The notes under the pieces: generated by a model
Told to the model about the DNA's origin: nothing
What the model saw: the letters and a program-made list of their open reading frames with translations, nothing else
Database searches by the model: none
Translations under genes and position numbers: made by a program
DNA from: Thioclava marina
Lineage (GTDB): Bacteria; Pseudomonadota; Alphaproteobacteria; Rhodobacterales; Rhodobacteraceae
Direction: 5' to 3'
Assembly: GCF_002020135.1 (NCBI RefSeq)
Contig: NZ_MPZS01000001.1
Span: 1,178,001-1,242,000 of the forward strand
Length of the DNA stretch: 64,000 nt
Shown here: positions 36,084-45,987 of the stretch, in pieces
Layout: the number at the start of each line of letters is the position of its first letter
How positions within the stretch are numbered: position 1 is the stretch's first letter

Positions 36084-36972
36084 GCATCGCGCGCGCAGCC
36101 TTCGCCGCATCTTCGAGCGCCGCCCGCGCCTCGGGCACGCGCCCGTCGAAGAACTGCCAGACATGCGGGGCGTCAGGCCAGCTTTGCACCGTCACACTCG
36201 CGCCGAATTCGCGCAACCGGTCGGCCATGCGCAACGCGTCGTCAGCCAGGATCTCGGTCATCGAATGCTGGATCAGGACCGGCGGCGCATCGGGGAACGC
36301 GGCAAAGAGCGGAGAGACTTCGGGATCGCTCGCGGGATGGCCTTGCAGCGCCAGATCCACCGTGTCCCCGATCCGCTCCACCGGCAACAGCGCATCCTTG
36401 CGGGCATTCGTGCGCAGGCTGCCCCCCGAACAGGTCAGGTCGGTCCAGGGCGAGAAGGCGATCACGCCCGCGGGCGCCCGCCCCTGCCGGCAAAGCCGTC
36501 CCAGAAGCGAAAACGCCAACCCGCCACCGGCGCTATCACCCGCAAGAACGATCTGCGCGGGCTCATAGCCCGCAGCAATAAGCCCATCGAAGGCCGCCTG
36601 AGCATCCGCAATCGCCGCCGGAAACGGTGCCTCGGGCGCGAGCCTGTAGTCGACCGCCAGAACTTCGATCCCGCTCAGCTGCGCCAGTCGCGCGGCGACA
36701 CCGCGATACATCCAGGGCGAACCCGCGATATAGCCGCCGCCGTGGAAATAGAAGATCACCTTGCCGATCGAGGTCTGGCCCACGCGCAACGACAAGGCCG
36801 GCCGCCCGCCGAGCGTTGTCCGCAACAGGCACAGGCCTTCGGGTTCGCGCACCACCCAGCTCGCCATCCGCTCCATCTCGCGCCGCGTTGCAACCGGTTC
36901 GCGGAACCGTCGCACCATCGGCTTGGCCGCGATCCGCAGCCAGGCGTTCAGGAATCTGAGCCGGATAGACAT
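36064..36972 (-). CDS. Alpha/beta hydrolase, hormone-sensitive-lipase family
   Basis: A 302-residue esterase of the HSL/family IV group. The oxyanion motif HGGG is in IFYFHGGGYIAG (about 76-79). The nucleophile serine is in GDSAGGG (about residue 145). Asp and His follow in the C-terminal third (MTEILADDA, DAPHVWQ). The substrate is not predictable. It begins one base after the gshB stop (TGA-A-ATG), so it belongs to that operon. It ends 20 bp inside comM on the other strand. Confidence 0.88.
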   Translation of the reverse strand: MSIRLRFLNAWLRIAAKPMVRRFREPVATRREMERMASWVVREPEGLCLLRTTLGGRPALSLRVGQTSIGKVIFYFHGGGYIAGSPWMYRGVAARLAQLSGIEVLAVDYRLAPEAPFPAAIADAQAAFDGLIAAGYEPAQIVLAGDSAGGGLAFSLLGRLCRQGRAPAGVIAFSPWTDLTCSGGSLRTNARKDALLPVERIGDTVDLALQGHPASDPEVSPLFAAFPDAPPVLIQHSMTEILADDALRMADRLREFGASVTVQSWPDAPHVWQFFDGRVPEARAALEDAAKAARAMLNLPAR

Positions 36973-36973
36973 T

Positions 36974-37915
36974 TCAGCCCCGCTTTGCCTCGATGGCCTC
37001 CCAGATCCGCGCAGCGATATTCACGCCGTCGAACCGCTCAAGTTCCTGAATGCCCGTGGGCGAGGTCACGTTGATCTCGGTAAGCCAGTCGCCGATCACG
37101 TCGATGCCAACGAAGATCTGCCCTTTCTCGCGCAGGACCGGCCCAATCGCGGCGCAAATCTCCCGATCTCGCGCTGTCAGTTCGACCTTCTCGGGCCGCC
37201 CCCCGACATGCATGTTCGAGCGCGTCTCGCCCTCGGCGGGCACGCGGTTGATCGCGCCGACCGCTTCGCCATCGACGAGGATGATCCGCTTGTCGCCTTT
37301 CGAAACCGCGGGCAGGAACTTCTGCGCAATCAGCGGCTCGCGATTGATCCCCATGAAGAGCTCGTGCAGCGAGGACAGGTTGCGATCGTTCGGATCGAGC
37401 CGGAAGACGCCTGCGCCACCATTGCCATAAAGCGGCTTGAGGATGATGTCGCCATGCTTGGCCTTGAAATCGCGAATCACCGACAGATCCCGCGCAATCA
37501 GCGTCGGCGGCGTGAGATCGGGGAAATTCAGCACCAGAAGCTTTTCAGGCGAATTGCGCACCCAGAACGGATCGTTGACGACAAGCGTCTGCGGATGGAT
37601 CCGCTCGAGCAGATGCGTCGTCGTGATATACCCCATGTCGAACGGCGGATCCTGGCGCAGCCAGACGACATCCCAATCCGCGAGGTCGACTTCGGTTTCC
37701 TCGCCAAGCGTGAAATGATTGCCCCGCTCGCGCCGCACCGTCAGCGGCCATCCCCGCGCAAGGATCCGCCCCTCGCGATAGATCAGCCGGTCAGGCGTAT
37801 AGTAGAACAGCTCATGGCCCCGCGCCTGCGCCTCTTCGGCGATGCGAAAGGTACTGTCGGCCCCGATATCGATTGCTTCGATCGGGTCCATCTGAATTGC
37901 GACTTTCAAACCCAT
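36974..37915 (-). CDS. gshB: Glutathione synthetase
   Basis: GshB ligates glycine to gamma-glutamylcysteine with ATP. The 313-residue length is typical, with N-terminal [20 protein letters not shown] and the ATP-grasp core ([58 protein letters not shown]). AAAGGGGG precedes the ATG at 37915. It lies 59 bp after yraN in an rsmI-yraN-gshB-esterase series on the minus strand, an order common in related genomes. Confidence 0.96.
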   Translation of the reverse strand: MGLKVAIQMDPIEAIDIGADSTFRIAEEAQARGHELFYYTPDRLIYREGRILARGWPLTVRRERGNHFTLGEETEVDLADWDVVWLRQDPPFDMGYITTTHLLERIHPQTLVVNDPFWVRNSPEKLLVLNFPDLTPPTLIARDLSVIRDFKAKHGDIILKPLYGNGGAGVFRLDPNDRNLSSLHELFMGINREPLIAQKFLPAVSKGDKRIILVDGEAVGAINRVPAEGETRSNMHVGGRPEKVELTARDREICAAIGPVLREKGQIFVGIDVIGDWLTEINVTSPTGIQELERFDGVNIAARIWEAIEAKRG

Positions 37916-37974
37916 TCGCGCCCCCTTTCATTGCAGCCTTGATGCAATGTGGCGCGCGCCAATGCAATCTCAAC

Positions 37975-38340
37975 TCACATTCCGAGATAGGCATTCTCCA
38001 AAACCCGGATTTTCCCGACCTCATCGACCAGCGCGAGGTCGAAGCGGACCTTGCGGTTGGTATTGGCCGGCACGGGATGGCGCATCAGATACTCTTCGAC
38101 CGAGATGCAGATCCGCCGCATCTGGCGCGGACTGAGACGTTCGGCGGCCCGGGCATGGCTGCGCGATTTCTTCACCTCGATGAAGATCAGCATATCACCG
38201 TCGCGCGCGATCAGGTCGATCTCTCCGCCGAAACGACCGCGCCAACGATGTGCCGCCACTTCGCGCCCATCGCGCTCATAGAGACGCGCGACCTGCTCTT
38301 CGGCAGCAAGCCCGGAATAATAGGACAAAGCTCCGCTCAT
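37975..38340 (-). CDS. yraN: YraN-family (UPF0102) nuclease-like protein
   Basis: A 121-residue protein with the UPF0102 restriction-endonuclease-like core: an N-terminal helix with GLAAEEQVARLYE, then GEIDLIARDGDMLIFIEVK with the D-x-ExK metal-binding arrangement. The function is unproven; roles in DNA processing have been proposed. Its ATG overlaps the rsmI stop (ATGA). The rsmI-yraN-lpoA grouping also occurs in E. coli. Confidence 0.9.
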   Translation of the reverse strand: MSGALSYYSGLAAEEQVARLYERDGREVAAHRWRGRFGGEIDLIARDGDMLIFIEVKKSRSHARAAERLSPRQMRRICISVEEYLMRHPVPANTNRKVRFDLALVDEVGKIRVLENAYLGM

Positions 38341-39245
38341 TTTTCCTTCTCCAATGCCAGCGCGGCCTGATACACCTTTCGCCGCGGCAGCCCGGTCTGG
38401 GCCACGACCTCATCCACGGCATCACGCAGACTTGCCTGTGCCATGACCTCCCGCAGCCGTTCCTCGAGTTCCTCCGCCCCGATCTCCACCGCATGGGCGC
38501 GGTCGATCACGAGCACGATTTCCCCTTTCACGGGGGTTTCTTCGAGGCTCTCGGAGATCTCGCTCAGGCTACCCCGGCGGACCTCTTCGAAGCGTTTGGT
38601 CAGTTCACGACACAGCGCCGCTTGCCGTTCTTCTCCGAAGGTTTGCACGCAGTCCCTTAACATTTCGCGAATGCGTTTGGGACTTTCATAAAAGACGAGT
38701 GTCGCCGGGACAGTCTTGAACTCCGACAACCAGTTGAGCCGTGCACCGCGGGTATTGGGGGCGAATCCGGCGAACAGGAAACGATCGCTTGGCAGGCCCG
38801 ACAGGGTCAGTGCAGTCAGCACCGCCGAAGGCCCCGGAGCGCTGTGCAGCGCAAATCCCGCCTCGATCACCGCGCGGGCGAGCTGATAGCCGGGATCGGC
38901 CACCAGCGGAGTACCAGCCTCCGAAGCATAGACGACGCTGCGCCCATCCTCGATCGCGCGGAGAATTTTCGGGCGCATCGCGGCCCCATTGTGGTCGTGA
39001 TAGGCCAGTAGCGGGCGACCGGCGAGCGGGACGCCATGGATCTCCATGAGGTGACGCAAGCTGCGGGTATCCTCGGCCGCCAGAACATCCGCGGTGCGCA
39101 GCAGGTCGAGCGCGCGCAGGGTGATGTCGCGCGCGGCCCCGATCGGCGTCGCGATAAAGTAGAGCCCGGCGGCAAGCCCACCCTTGCTGCGCGCTTGCGC
39201 CTCTGCGCTCGGCATGGTTTCGCCGGTTTCGTCTGGCTCCTGCAT
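38337..39245 (-). CDS. rsmI: 16S rRNA (cytidine(1402)-2'-O)-methyltransferase
   Basis: RsmI methylates the ribose of C1402 in the 16S decoding centre using SAM. The 302-residue tetrapyrrole-methylase-fold protein has YFIATPIGAARDITLRAL, AAEDTRSLRHLMEIHG, the YHDHN segment and SEAGTPLVADPG. The ATG at 39245 follows GAGAGG. In-frame ATGs at 39257 and 39215 cannot be excluded because the first 15 residues are not conserved. It is divergent from the LpoA-like gene and coupled to yraN. Confidence 0.93.
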   Translation of the reverse strand: MQEPDETGETMPSAEAQARSKGGLAAGLYFIATPIGAARDITLRALDLLRTADVLAAEDTRSLRHLMEIHGVPLAGRPLLAYHDHNGAAMRPKILRAIEDGRSVVYASEAGTPLVADPGYQLARAVIEAGFALHSAPGPSAVLTALTLSGLPSDRFLFAGFAPNTRGARLNWLSEFKTVPATLVFYESPKRIREMLRDCVQTFGEERQAALCRELTKRFEEVRRGSLSEISESLEETPVKGEIVLVIDRAHAVEIGAEELEERLREVMAQASLRDAVDEVVAQTGLPRRKVYQAALALEKEK

Positions 39246-39361
39246 GGGCCCTCTCATCCGCTGCGTGGATCGTTTACTTCGCGCCGGGTTATGCGTAGGC
39301 TCGGCCGCGCGCCATAGCGCTTCGCGCACCAGTTTTCCCGAACGCCCATAAAGGACGTAGC

Positions 39362-40537
39362 ATGTTTGATCTTCTCCGTAACCCCCGTGCCCTCGCTGCC
39401 CGAATCGTCGCGGTTTTCGCGCTCTTCTGGCTTGCCGCCTGTCAGCCCGGAGGTATGGGGAATACCGGCCAGCGCATCGACACGAGCGCGCCTGTGAAGG
39501 TCGCGTTACTGGTGCCTGCGGGTTCGGGCAATGCCGGAGACGAAACCCTCGCCGCCCAGCTGCGCAACGCCGCGAACATGGCGATCGCCGATCTGCAGGG
39601 CGTGAAGATCGACCTCCAGGTCTACAACACCGCCGGCAGCCCCGCGCAGGCGGCGGCGATGGCGAGCAAGGCGGTCGACGAGGGCGCGAAGATCATTCTC
39701 GGGCCGGTCTATGCGGAATCGGCCAACGCTGCGGGCCTCGCGGTCGCCTCGCGCAATGTCAACGTGCTCGCCTTCTCGAACGTCACCAGCGTGGCTGGCG
39801 GCAATGTCTTCGTGCTTGGCCCGACGTTCGAAAACACGGCCAACCGGCTCGTGTCCTACGCGGTGCGCCAGGGCAAGCGCCGGATCATGGTCGTGCATGA
39901 GCAGACCACCGCAGGCGAGATCGGCGCACAGGCGATCCAGACCGCGATCTCGCGCCGAGGCGGCGCGCTCGCGGGCGTTGCCTCCTACCCGTTCTCCCAG
40001 CAAGGGCTGGTCGATGCGATGCCGCAGATTGCAGGCCGCGTGAAAGCCGGCGATATCGATGCGGTCTTCATGACGGCAGATACCGCAGGTGCGTTGCCCT
40101 TGCTCACTCAGCTCATGTCCGAACAGGGCGTGAACCCACAGAGCACGCAATACCTCGGCCTCACCCGCTGGGACATCCCGCCGGCGACGCTCGCGCTGCC
40201 GGGCGTGCAAGGCGGCTGGTTCGCCAAACCCGATCCGGGTCTTCAGGCACAATTCGCGGCGCGCTACCAGGCGGCCTATGGCTCGGCGCCGCTCGCGATC
40301 GCGGGGCTGGGTTATGACGGCATCGCCGCGATCGGCGCGCTCGTGAAATCGGGCAATCCGAACGCGCTGACCAAACAGGCGCTGACCCAGCGCTCGGGAT
40401 TCGTCGGGGTCAACGGCGTCTTCCGCCTCCTGCCCGACGGCACCAACGAACGCGGGCTTGCCATCGCGCAGGTCCAGAACGGCCAGGCCGTGGTGATCGA
40501 CCCCGCGCCGCGCAGCTTCGGCGGAGCCGGGTACTGA
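39362..40537 (+). CDS. LpoA-like penicillin-binding-protein activator lipoprotein
   Basis: A 391-residue lipoprotein with a lipobox ending LAAC (about C27), then a periplasmic binding-protein-like fold (VKVALLVPAGSGNAGDETLA, then GAKIILGPVYAESANAAGLA). It matches the C-terminal half of E. coli LpoA, the outer-membrane activator of PBP1A; the TPR half of LpoA is absent, as is usual in alphaproteobacteria. The divergent rsmI and nearby yraN reproduce the E. coli neighbourhood and support the call. Confidence 0.87.
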   Translation: MFDLLRNPRALAARIVAVFALFWLAACQPGGMGNTGQRIDTSAPVKVALLVPAGSGNAGDETLAAQLRNAANMAIADLQGVKIDLQVYNTAGSPAQAAAMASKAVDEGAKIILGPVYAESANAAGLAVASRNVNVLAFSNVTSVAGGNVFVLGPTFENTANRLVSYAVRQGKRRIMVVHEQTTAGEIGAQAIQTAISRRGGALAGVASYPFSQQGLVDAMPQIAGRVKAGDIDAVFMTADTAGALPLLTQLMSEQGVNPQSTQYLGLTRWDIPPATLALPGVQGGWFAKPDPGLQAQFAARYQAAYGSAPLAIAGLGYDGIAAIGALVKSGNPNALTKQALTQRSGFVGVNGVFRLLPDGTNERGLAIAQVQNGQAVVIDPAPRSFGGAGY

Positions 40538-40588
40538 CCCGCGCCCTTCCATGACATCAGAGGGCCCGAGAGGGGACGAGACCGAGAA

Positions 40589-43360
40589 GTGAGCACCAAG
40601 ACCGACCTCGCCCCGGACCAGTCCGGGGCGCCCCTTCTTCTGAATGGCGACCATCTCTTCGAAGCGCTTGATGCCGCGATCGGGGATCTGAGCGAACCGC
40701 GCGAGATCCGCGCCGCCACCGTCTCCTTCCTCGCCGAGGAGCGCGCCCGCGCCAATGACTGGATCGAGGCGGATTTCCGAACCCACCCGCGCGCTGCGCG
40801 GGCGACCGTCGAAGCCTACGCGCAGATGACCGACGGCATCGTGCGATCGGTGCTGCGCATCGCCACGACCCGGCTGCACCGGCTCGGCACGCCGACCGAG
40901 GCCGAGCGCTTCGCAGTGCTGGCGGTGGGCGGTTATGGCCGCGCCGAGATGGCCCCCCATTCCGATGTCGATCTGTTGTTTCTGACCCCCTACAAGATCA
41001 CCCCTTGGGCCGAGAGCGTGGTCGAATCCATGCTCTACATCCTGTGGGATCTGAAGCTGAAGGTCGGCCACTCCTCGCGCACGCTCGACGATTGCATCCG
41101 GCTCGGGCGCGAGGACATCACGATCCGCACCGCGCTTCTCGAACACCGCTGCGTGGGTGGCGACGAGAAACTGGCCGAAGCGCTTTCGCAGCGGTTGCGG
41201 CACGATCTTTTCGAGGGCAGCGAGGCCGAGTTCATCGAGGCGAAACTGGCCGAACGCTCGGCCCGCCACCGGCGTCAGGGCGGGCAGCGCTATGTGCTCG
41301 AACCCAACGTCAAGGAAGGCAAGGGCGGCCTGCGCGACCTGCAGACGCTCTACTGGATCGGCAAATATATCCACCATGTCGGTCGGGCGCGCGAGCTGAT
41401 GGAGATCGGCGCCTTCTCACCCGAGGAATACGAGACGTTCCACGATGCCGAGGATTACCTCTGGGCGGTGCGTTGCCACCTGCACCTGATCGCGCGGCGC
41501 GCCGCCGATCAGCTGACATTCGACATGCAGGTCGAGGTGGCCGAGCGGATGGGCTATCGCGATCTCGCGGGCCGTCGCGCAGTCGAGGTCTTCATGCAGG
41601 ATTATTTCCGTCACGCGACCGCCGTTGGGGATGTGACCCGGATCTTCCTCACCAAGCTCGAAGCGCAGCATGTGAAGAGCGCGCCGGTGCTGCAGCGCAT
41701 CTTCCGCAGGCGGCGCAAGCTCAAGGCGCCCTATTCCGAGCAGAACGGGCGTATCAACGTCGCCGACGAACAGGCTTTTCTCGGCGATCCCGTCAACCTG
41801 CTGCGGCTCTTCGAGGAAGGGCTGCGTACGGGGATGCTGATCCACCCGGATGCGATGCGGCTGGTCTCGGCCAATCTCGATCTGATCGACGACGAGATGC
41901 GCAACAATCGCGAGGCGCAACGGATTTTCCTCGACCTGCTGCTGAAGCACGGCAATCCCGAACGCGCGCTGCGGCGGATGAACGAGCTGGGCGTTCTCGC
42001 CGCCTTCATTCCCGAATTCGAGCCGATCGTCGCGATGATGCAGTTCAACATGTATCACAGCTACACGGTGGACGAGCACACGATCCAGGTCGTCTCGACA
42101 CTGGCCCAGATCGAGCGGCGCGAACTGATCGAAGACCTGCCTCTGAGCTCGCACATCCTCGAGGAGGGGATCAATCGCAAGGTGCTCTATGTGGCGCTGT
42201 TGCTGCACGATATCGGCAAGGGGCGGCCCGAGGATCATTCGATCCTGGGAGCCAGGATCTCGCGCAAGGTGGCGCCGCGTCTCGGGCTCAATCAAGAGGA
42301 GTGCGAAACAGTCGAATGGCTGGTGCGCCATCACCTGTTGATGTCGGATGTGGCGCAGAAACGCGATCTGAGCGACCCGCGCACGATCCGCGATTTCGCG
42401 CGACAGGTGAAGTCGCGCAAGCGGCTCGACCTGCTGACCGTGCTGACCGTCTGCGACATTCGAGGGGTCGGCCCGAACGTGTGGAACAACTGGAAAGCGA
42501 CACTGCTGCGCAAACTCCACGCCGAGACATCGCTTGCGCTCGAACACGGGCTCGAAGCGATCAATCGCGAGCAGCGCACCGACGAAGCCAAGCGCGCGCT
42601 GCGCGAAGTGCTCGAGACGCTCGGCGACTGGGACGCGCGCGAGATCCGCACCGAGCTTGGGCGTCATTACGATCCCTATTGGCAGTCGCTCAACACCGCC
42701 AATCACGAGATTTTCGCACGATTGCTGCGCGGGCTTGGCGACAATGAGATCCGCATCGATCTGCACCCCGACGACGATCACGACGCGACGCGGGCGAGTT
42801 TCGCACTCGCCGACCACCCCGGCATCTTCTCGCGGCTCGCGGGCGCTCTGGCGCTGGTCGGTGCGAACGTGGTCGATGCGCGCACCTACACGTCGAAGGA
42901 CGGTTACGCGACGGCGGTGTTCTGGATTCAGGACGCCGAGGGCCACCCTTACGAAGCCTCAAAGCTGTCCCGCCTGCGCGGCATGATCGAGAAGACGCTG
43001 AAGGGCGAAGTGGTCGCGCGCGATGCGCTCAAGGATCGCGACAAGATCAAGAAGCGCGAGCGGGAGTTCAAATTCCCGACCCATATCACCTTCGACAATG
43101 AGGGCTCGGATATCTACACGATCATCGAGGTCGATACACGCGACCGCCCCGGCCTGCTTTATGACCTGACGCGGGCGCTGGCCTCGAACAATATCTCGAT
43201 CTCCTCGGCGGTGATCGCAACCTACGGGGCGCAGGTGGTCGACAGCTTCTACGTCAAGGACATGTTCGGGCTGAAGCTGCATTCCAAATCGCGTCAGGGG
43301 GCTTTGGAAAACCGTCTGCGCGATGCCATCGCGTCGGGCGCGAAACGAGCGGGCAACTGA
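40589..43360 (+). CDS. glnD: Bifunctional PII uridylyltransferase/uridylyl-removing enzyme
   Basis: GlnD senses glutamine and adds or removes UMP on PII proteins, setting nitrogen metabolism. The 923-residue protein has the nucleotidyltransferase motif GGYGRAEMAPHSDVDLLF (about 113-130), an HD domain with LLHDIGKGRPEDHS (about 540) and two C-terminal ACT domains (about 725 and 840). The start is a GTG at 40589, 51 bp after the LpoA-like gene. Residues 7-15 (LAPDQSGAP) are encoded by a perfect dispersed palindrome. murJ follows after one base. Confidence 0.95.
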   Translation: MSTKTDLAPDQSGAPLLLNGDHLFEALDAAIGDLSEPREIRAATVSFLAEERARANDWIEADFRTHPRAARATVEAYAQMTDGIVRSVLRIATTRLHRLGTPTEAERFAVLAVGGYGRAEMAPHSDVDLLFLTPYKITPWAESVVESMLYILWDLKLKVGHSSRTLDDCIRLGREDITIRTALLEHRCVGGDEKLAEALSQRLRHDLFEGSEAEFIEAKLAERSARHRRQGGQRYVLEPNVKEGKGGLRDLQTLYWIGKYIHHVGRARELMEIGAFSPEEYETFHDAEDYLWAVRCHLHLIARRAADQLTFDMQVEVAERMGYRDLAGRRAVEVFMQDYFRHATAVGDVTRIFLTKLEAQHVKSAPVLQRIFRRRRKLKAPYSEQNGRINVADEQAFLGDPVNLLRLFEEGLRTGMLIHPDAMRLVSANLDLIDDEMRNNREAQRIFLDLLLKHGNPERALRRMNELGVLAAFIPEFEPIVAMMQFNMYHSYTVDEHTIQVVSTLAQIERRELIEDLPLSSHILEEGINRKVLYVALLLHDIGKGRPEDHSILGARISRKVAPRLGLNQEECETVEWLVRHHLLMSDVAQKRDLSDPRTIRDFARQVKSRKRLDLLTVLTVCDIRGVGPNVWNNWKATLLRKLHAETSLALEHGLEAINREQRTDEAKRALREVLETLGDWDAREIRTELGRHYDPYWQSLNTANHEIFARLLRGLGDNEIRIDLHPDDDHDATRASFALADHPGIFSRLAGALALVGANVVDARTYTSKDGYATAVFWIQDAEGHPYEASKLSRLRGMIEKTLKGEVVARDALKDRDKIKKREREFKFPTHITFDNEGSDIYTIIEVDTRDRPGLLYDLTRALASNNISISSAVIATYGAQVVDSFYVKDMFGLKLHSKSRQGALENRLRDAIASGAKRAGN
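40609..40630. repeat. REP-like palindrome inside the glnD coding start
   Basis: CGCCCCGGAC, a two-base CA loop and GTCCGGGGCG form a perfect 10-bp stem 20 bp into the gene. The core CCCCGGA/TCCGGGG is shared with the hairpin at 51465-51493. It would lie at the 5' end of the message and could hinder initiation. Confidence 0.75.
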
Positions 43361-43361
43361 C

Positions 43362-44915
43362 ATGAAACCGATCCGGCTGGTGCGCGGCTTCATGACGGTG
43401 GGCGGCTGGACGATGGCGAGCCGCGTGCTCGGCTTCGCCCGAGACATGATGATCGCGGCTTTCCTCGGCGCAGGCCCGGTGGCCGAGGCGTTCCTCGTGG
43501 CGTTCTCGCTCCCCAACCTCTTCCGCCGTTTCTTCGCCGAGGGGGCGTTCAACACCGCCTTCATCCCGATCTTCTCGAAGAAGCTCGAAGGGGGCGAGGA
43601 TGCGCAAGGGTTCGCCCGCGAGGCGATGGGCGGGCTGGCCTCGGTGCTGATCGTTCTCACGCTGATCGCCTCGGCCGCGATGCCGTGGCTGGTGCTGGCG
43701 ATGGCTTCGGGCTTTGCCTCCGATGAGCGTTTCGAGATCGCGACGACCTATGGGCGCATCGCCTTTCCCTATATCCTTTTCATCTCGCTTGGCGCTCTGC
43801 TCTCGGGCGTGCTGAATGCCGCCGGCCACTTCGCCGCCGCAGCCGCCGCGCCTGTGCTGCTGAACGTGACCTTCGTCATTGCGATGCTTCTGGCGGATCA
43901 TTTCGGTCTGCCGGTGGGCGATGCGCTGGCCTGGTCGGTGCCGCTCGCGGGGGTGGCGCAATTGGCGCTGGTCTGGGTCGCGGCATGGCGTACTGGCTTC
44001 AGGATCATCCCGGCCCGACCGCGCCTGAGCCCCGATATGAAACGCCTGATCCGCATCGCGATCCCGGCGATGCTGGCCGGTGGCGTGGTTCAGATCAACC
44101 TGCTGGTGGGCCGTCAGGTCGCCTCGCATTTCGACGGCGCGATTGCCTGGCTCAACTATGCCGACCGGCTTTATCAACTGCCCTTGGGCGTGGTGGGCAT
44201 CGCGATCGGCGTGGTGCTGCTACCGGACCTGTCGCGCCGGTTGCGGGCGCGTGACGTGGCGGGCAGCCGTTACTCCTTCTCGCGCGCGGGCGAATTCGCG
44301 CTGCTGCTGACGGTTGGCCCCGCCGTGGCGCTTCTGGTCGCGGCGCAGCCCATCGTCTCGGTCCTCTTCGAGCGCGGGCAGTTCACCCATGACGACACCA
44401 TCGCCACCGCCTGGGCCACCGCGATCTACGGGCTGGGGCTGCCCGCCTTCGTGCTGCAAAAGGTGCTGCAACCGCTCTATTTCGCTCGCGAGAATACTCG
44501 CACACCGTTCAATTACGCGCTGGTCGCGATGGTGGTGAACGCGGTGCTGGCGATCGGCCTTTCACCCTTCATCGGTTATCTCGCCGCCGCCTGCGGCACC
44601 ACTTTCGCCGCTTGGGCCATGGTCGGGCAGCTCTGGCTCGGCTCGCGTTCGATGGGAGAGGCTGCGCATTTCGATCACCGCTTCCACCGCCGCCTGCCGC
44701 GCATCGTGGTTTCGGCTCTGGTGATGGGCGCGGCGATCTGGGTCGTGACCTGGGCCGCTCCGGGCCTCTTCACCGTGCCGGGACTGCGCGCATTGGCGCT
44801 GCTGGGGCTCGTGCTGTTCGGGATGGCGGTCTATTTCGGCACTGCGATCGCGATCGGCGCGATGCACATGGCCGATCTCAGGGGCGCGGTGCGCAAGGGC
44901 CCGGGCGGCGCCTGA
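43362..44915 (+). CDS. murJ: Lipid II flippase MurJ (MviN family)
   Basis: MurJ moves the peptidoglycan precursor lipid II across the inner membrane. The 517-residue protein has about 14 membrane segments and family sequences such as ASRVLGFARDMMIAAFLG and EGAFNTAFIPIFSKKL near the N-terminus. The start at 43362 lies one base after the glnD stop, so the two are translated from one message; glnD-murJ pairing is common in alphaproteobacteria. Confidence 0.94.
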   Translation: MKPIRLVRGFMTVGGWTMASRVLGFARDMMIAAFLGAGPVAEAFLVAFSLPNLFRRFFAEGAFNTAFIPIFSKKLEGGEDAQGFAREAMGGLASVLIVLTLIASAAMPWLVLAMASGFASDERFEIATTYGRIAFPYILFISLGALLSGVLNAAGHFAAAAAAPVLLNVTFVIAMLLADHFGLPVGDALAWSVPLAGVAQLALVWVAAWRTGFRIIPARPRLSPDMKRLIRIAIPAMLAGGVVQINLLVGRQVASHFDGAIAWLNYADRLYQLPLGVVGIAIGVVLLPDLSRRLRARDVAGSRYSFSRAGEFALLLTVGPAVALLVAAQPIVSVLFERGQFTHDDTIATAWATAIYGLGLPAFVLQKVLQPLYFARENTRTPFNYALVAMVVNAVLAIGLSPFIGYLAAACGTTFAAWAMVGQLWLGSRSMGEAAHFDHRFHRRLPRIVVSALVMGAAIWVVTWAAPGLFTVPGLRALALLGLVLFGMAVYFGTAIAIGAMHMADLRGAVRKGPGGA

Positions 44916-44924
44916 CGCCGACCC

Positions 44925-45929
44925 TTAGCGCAGCCAGAGCTTCGCGCGCTTGATCCGGTTGCGCAGCATCTTCTCGGTGCGCGGCATTCCCTCGCTCGCG
45001 ATGATCTCGCGCAGTTTGCGGCCCTTGCCCTGATAGATCAGCTTCTTCGCAGGCTCGTAGAGCTTGAGCACCTTCTTGATCGGGTTTGGCGCCACGACCG
45101 TCTCGACCATCTCGATTGCCGCATCGCTTTCGCGCGCATAGAGCAGCGGCAGCGCACGGTAATGGCAGCTCACCGCCCCGTCGACCCCGTCGAGCTCGGG
45201 CCCCGGCCTTCCGCCTCCGAAGGAATGGATCACCAGCGGCAGCGCCACCTGATCGAGCCAGGGATCGAGCGACTGACACGCGAGCTCGTCAGGCGTCTCG
45301 TCGCGAATAGCCCGGGCATAATTCAGGAAGCGCGCGCCGAACTCTGCCGGATCCGCCCCGAAGAACCAGCCCGCGTTGAAATACATGTAGCGCCGCCAAT
45401 ACTCGTCGGGTTGGCTCAGATCGAGCGTCTCCTCGAATCCGTCGAGGCCGAACTTGTCGTAAAGCGATTTCCAGATCGCAGTATAGCCGGGCCCGTAAAG
45501 CGGCGGCTCGGGCCAGGTCCCCGTGCGGCGCATCGAGGCGGAGGGCTTCGTGAAATCGAAACCCACATCCGAGAGCGGACCGGTGAAGACCGTATCGGTA
45601 TCGAAGAAGACGAAAGGCTCGCCCGCAGGCAGCGCCGCAAGAGCTTCGATCTTGTTGCCATAGGGATAGGACTGGCCGAAGACCTTGCTTTCGAAAGGCA
45701 CGATTTCGGCCCCTGCCCCTTCCAGAATCGCGCGCACCGGCCCCGAGATTCGCACTTCCTCGGACCAGCGCGGCCCGGGTTGCGGTTCGGCCACCAGAAG
45801 CCTGCCGGCGAAATCGGGATTGGCCGCGCGGAAACTCAGCACGAACAGAATAGCCTCGTATTCCAGACGACCCGATTGTGCGATGCAGAAGACGTTGAAG
45901 GGTTGAGGTCTCGGGGTTTTCGCCGTCAT
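44925..45929 (-). CDS. Glycosyltransferase-like protein (GT-A fold, DxD motif)
   Basis: A 334-residue protein I cannot name. It carries FVFFDTDTVF, a DxD metal motif (D110, D112) typical of GT-A glycosyltransferases, and later YFNAGWFFGADPAEF, reminiscent of GT8-type enzymes. The C-terminus is very basic (KKLIYQGKGRKLREII ending RNRIKRAKLWLR), suggesting contact with membrane or nucleic acid. The ATG at 45929 is chosen because upstream codons extend into the divergent gene; its ribosome-binding site is weak. It faces murJ tail-to-tail with a 9-bp gap. A polysaccharide-related role is inference. Confidence 0.65.
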   Translation of the reverse strand: MTAKTPRPQPFNVFCIAQSGRLEYEAILFVLSFRAANPDFAGRLLVAEPQPGPRWSEEVRISGPVRAILEGAGAEIVPFESKVFGQSYPYGNKIEALAALPAGEPFVFFDTDTVFTGPLSDVGFDFTKPSASMRRTGTWPEPPLYGPGYTAIWKSLYDKFGLDGFEETLDLSQPDEYWRRYMYFNAGWFFGADPAEFGARFLNYARAIRDETPDELACQSLDPWLDQVALPLVIHSFGGGRPGPELDGVDGAVSCHYRALPLLYARESDAAIEMVETVVAPNPIKKVLKLYEPAKKLIYQGKGRKLREIIASEGMPRTEKMLRNRIKRAKLWLR

Positions 45930-45987
45930 ACTGCCGCCCAGGGAGGATTTTTGCGCAGTATAGCGAGAAAGCCCGGGGGTGAAAGTG

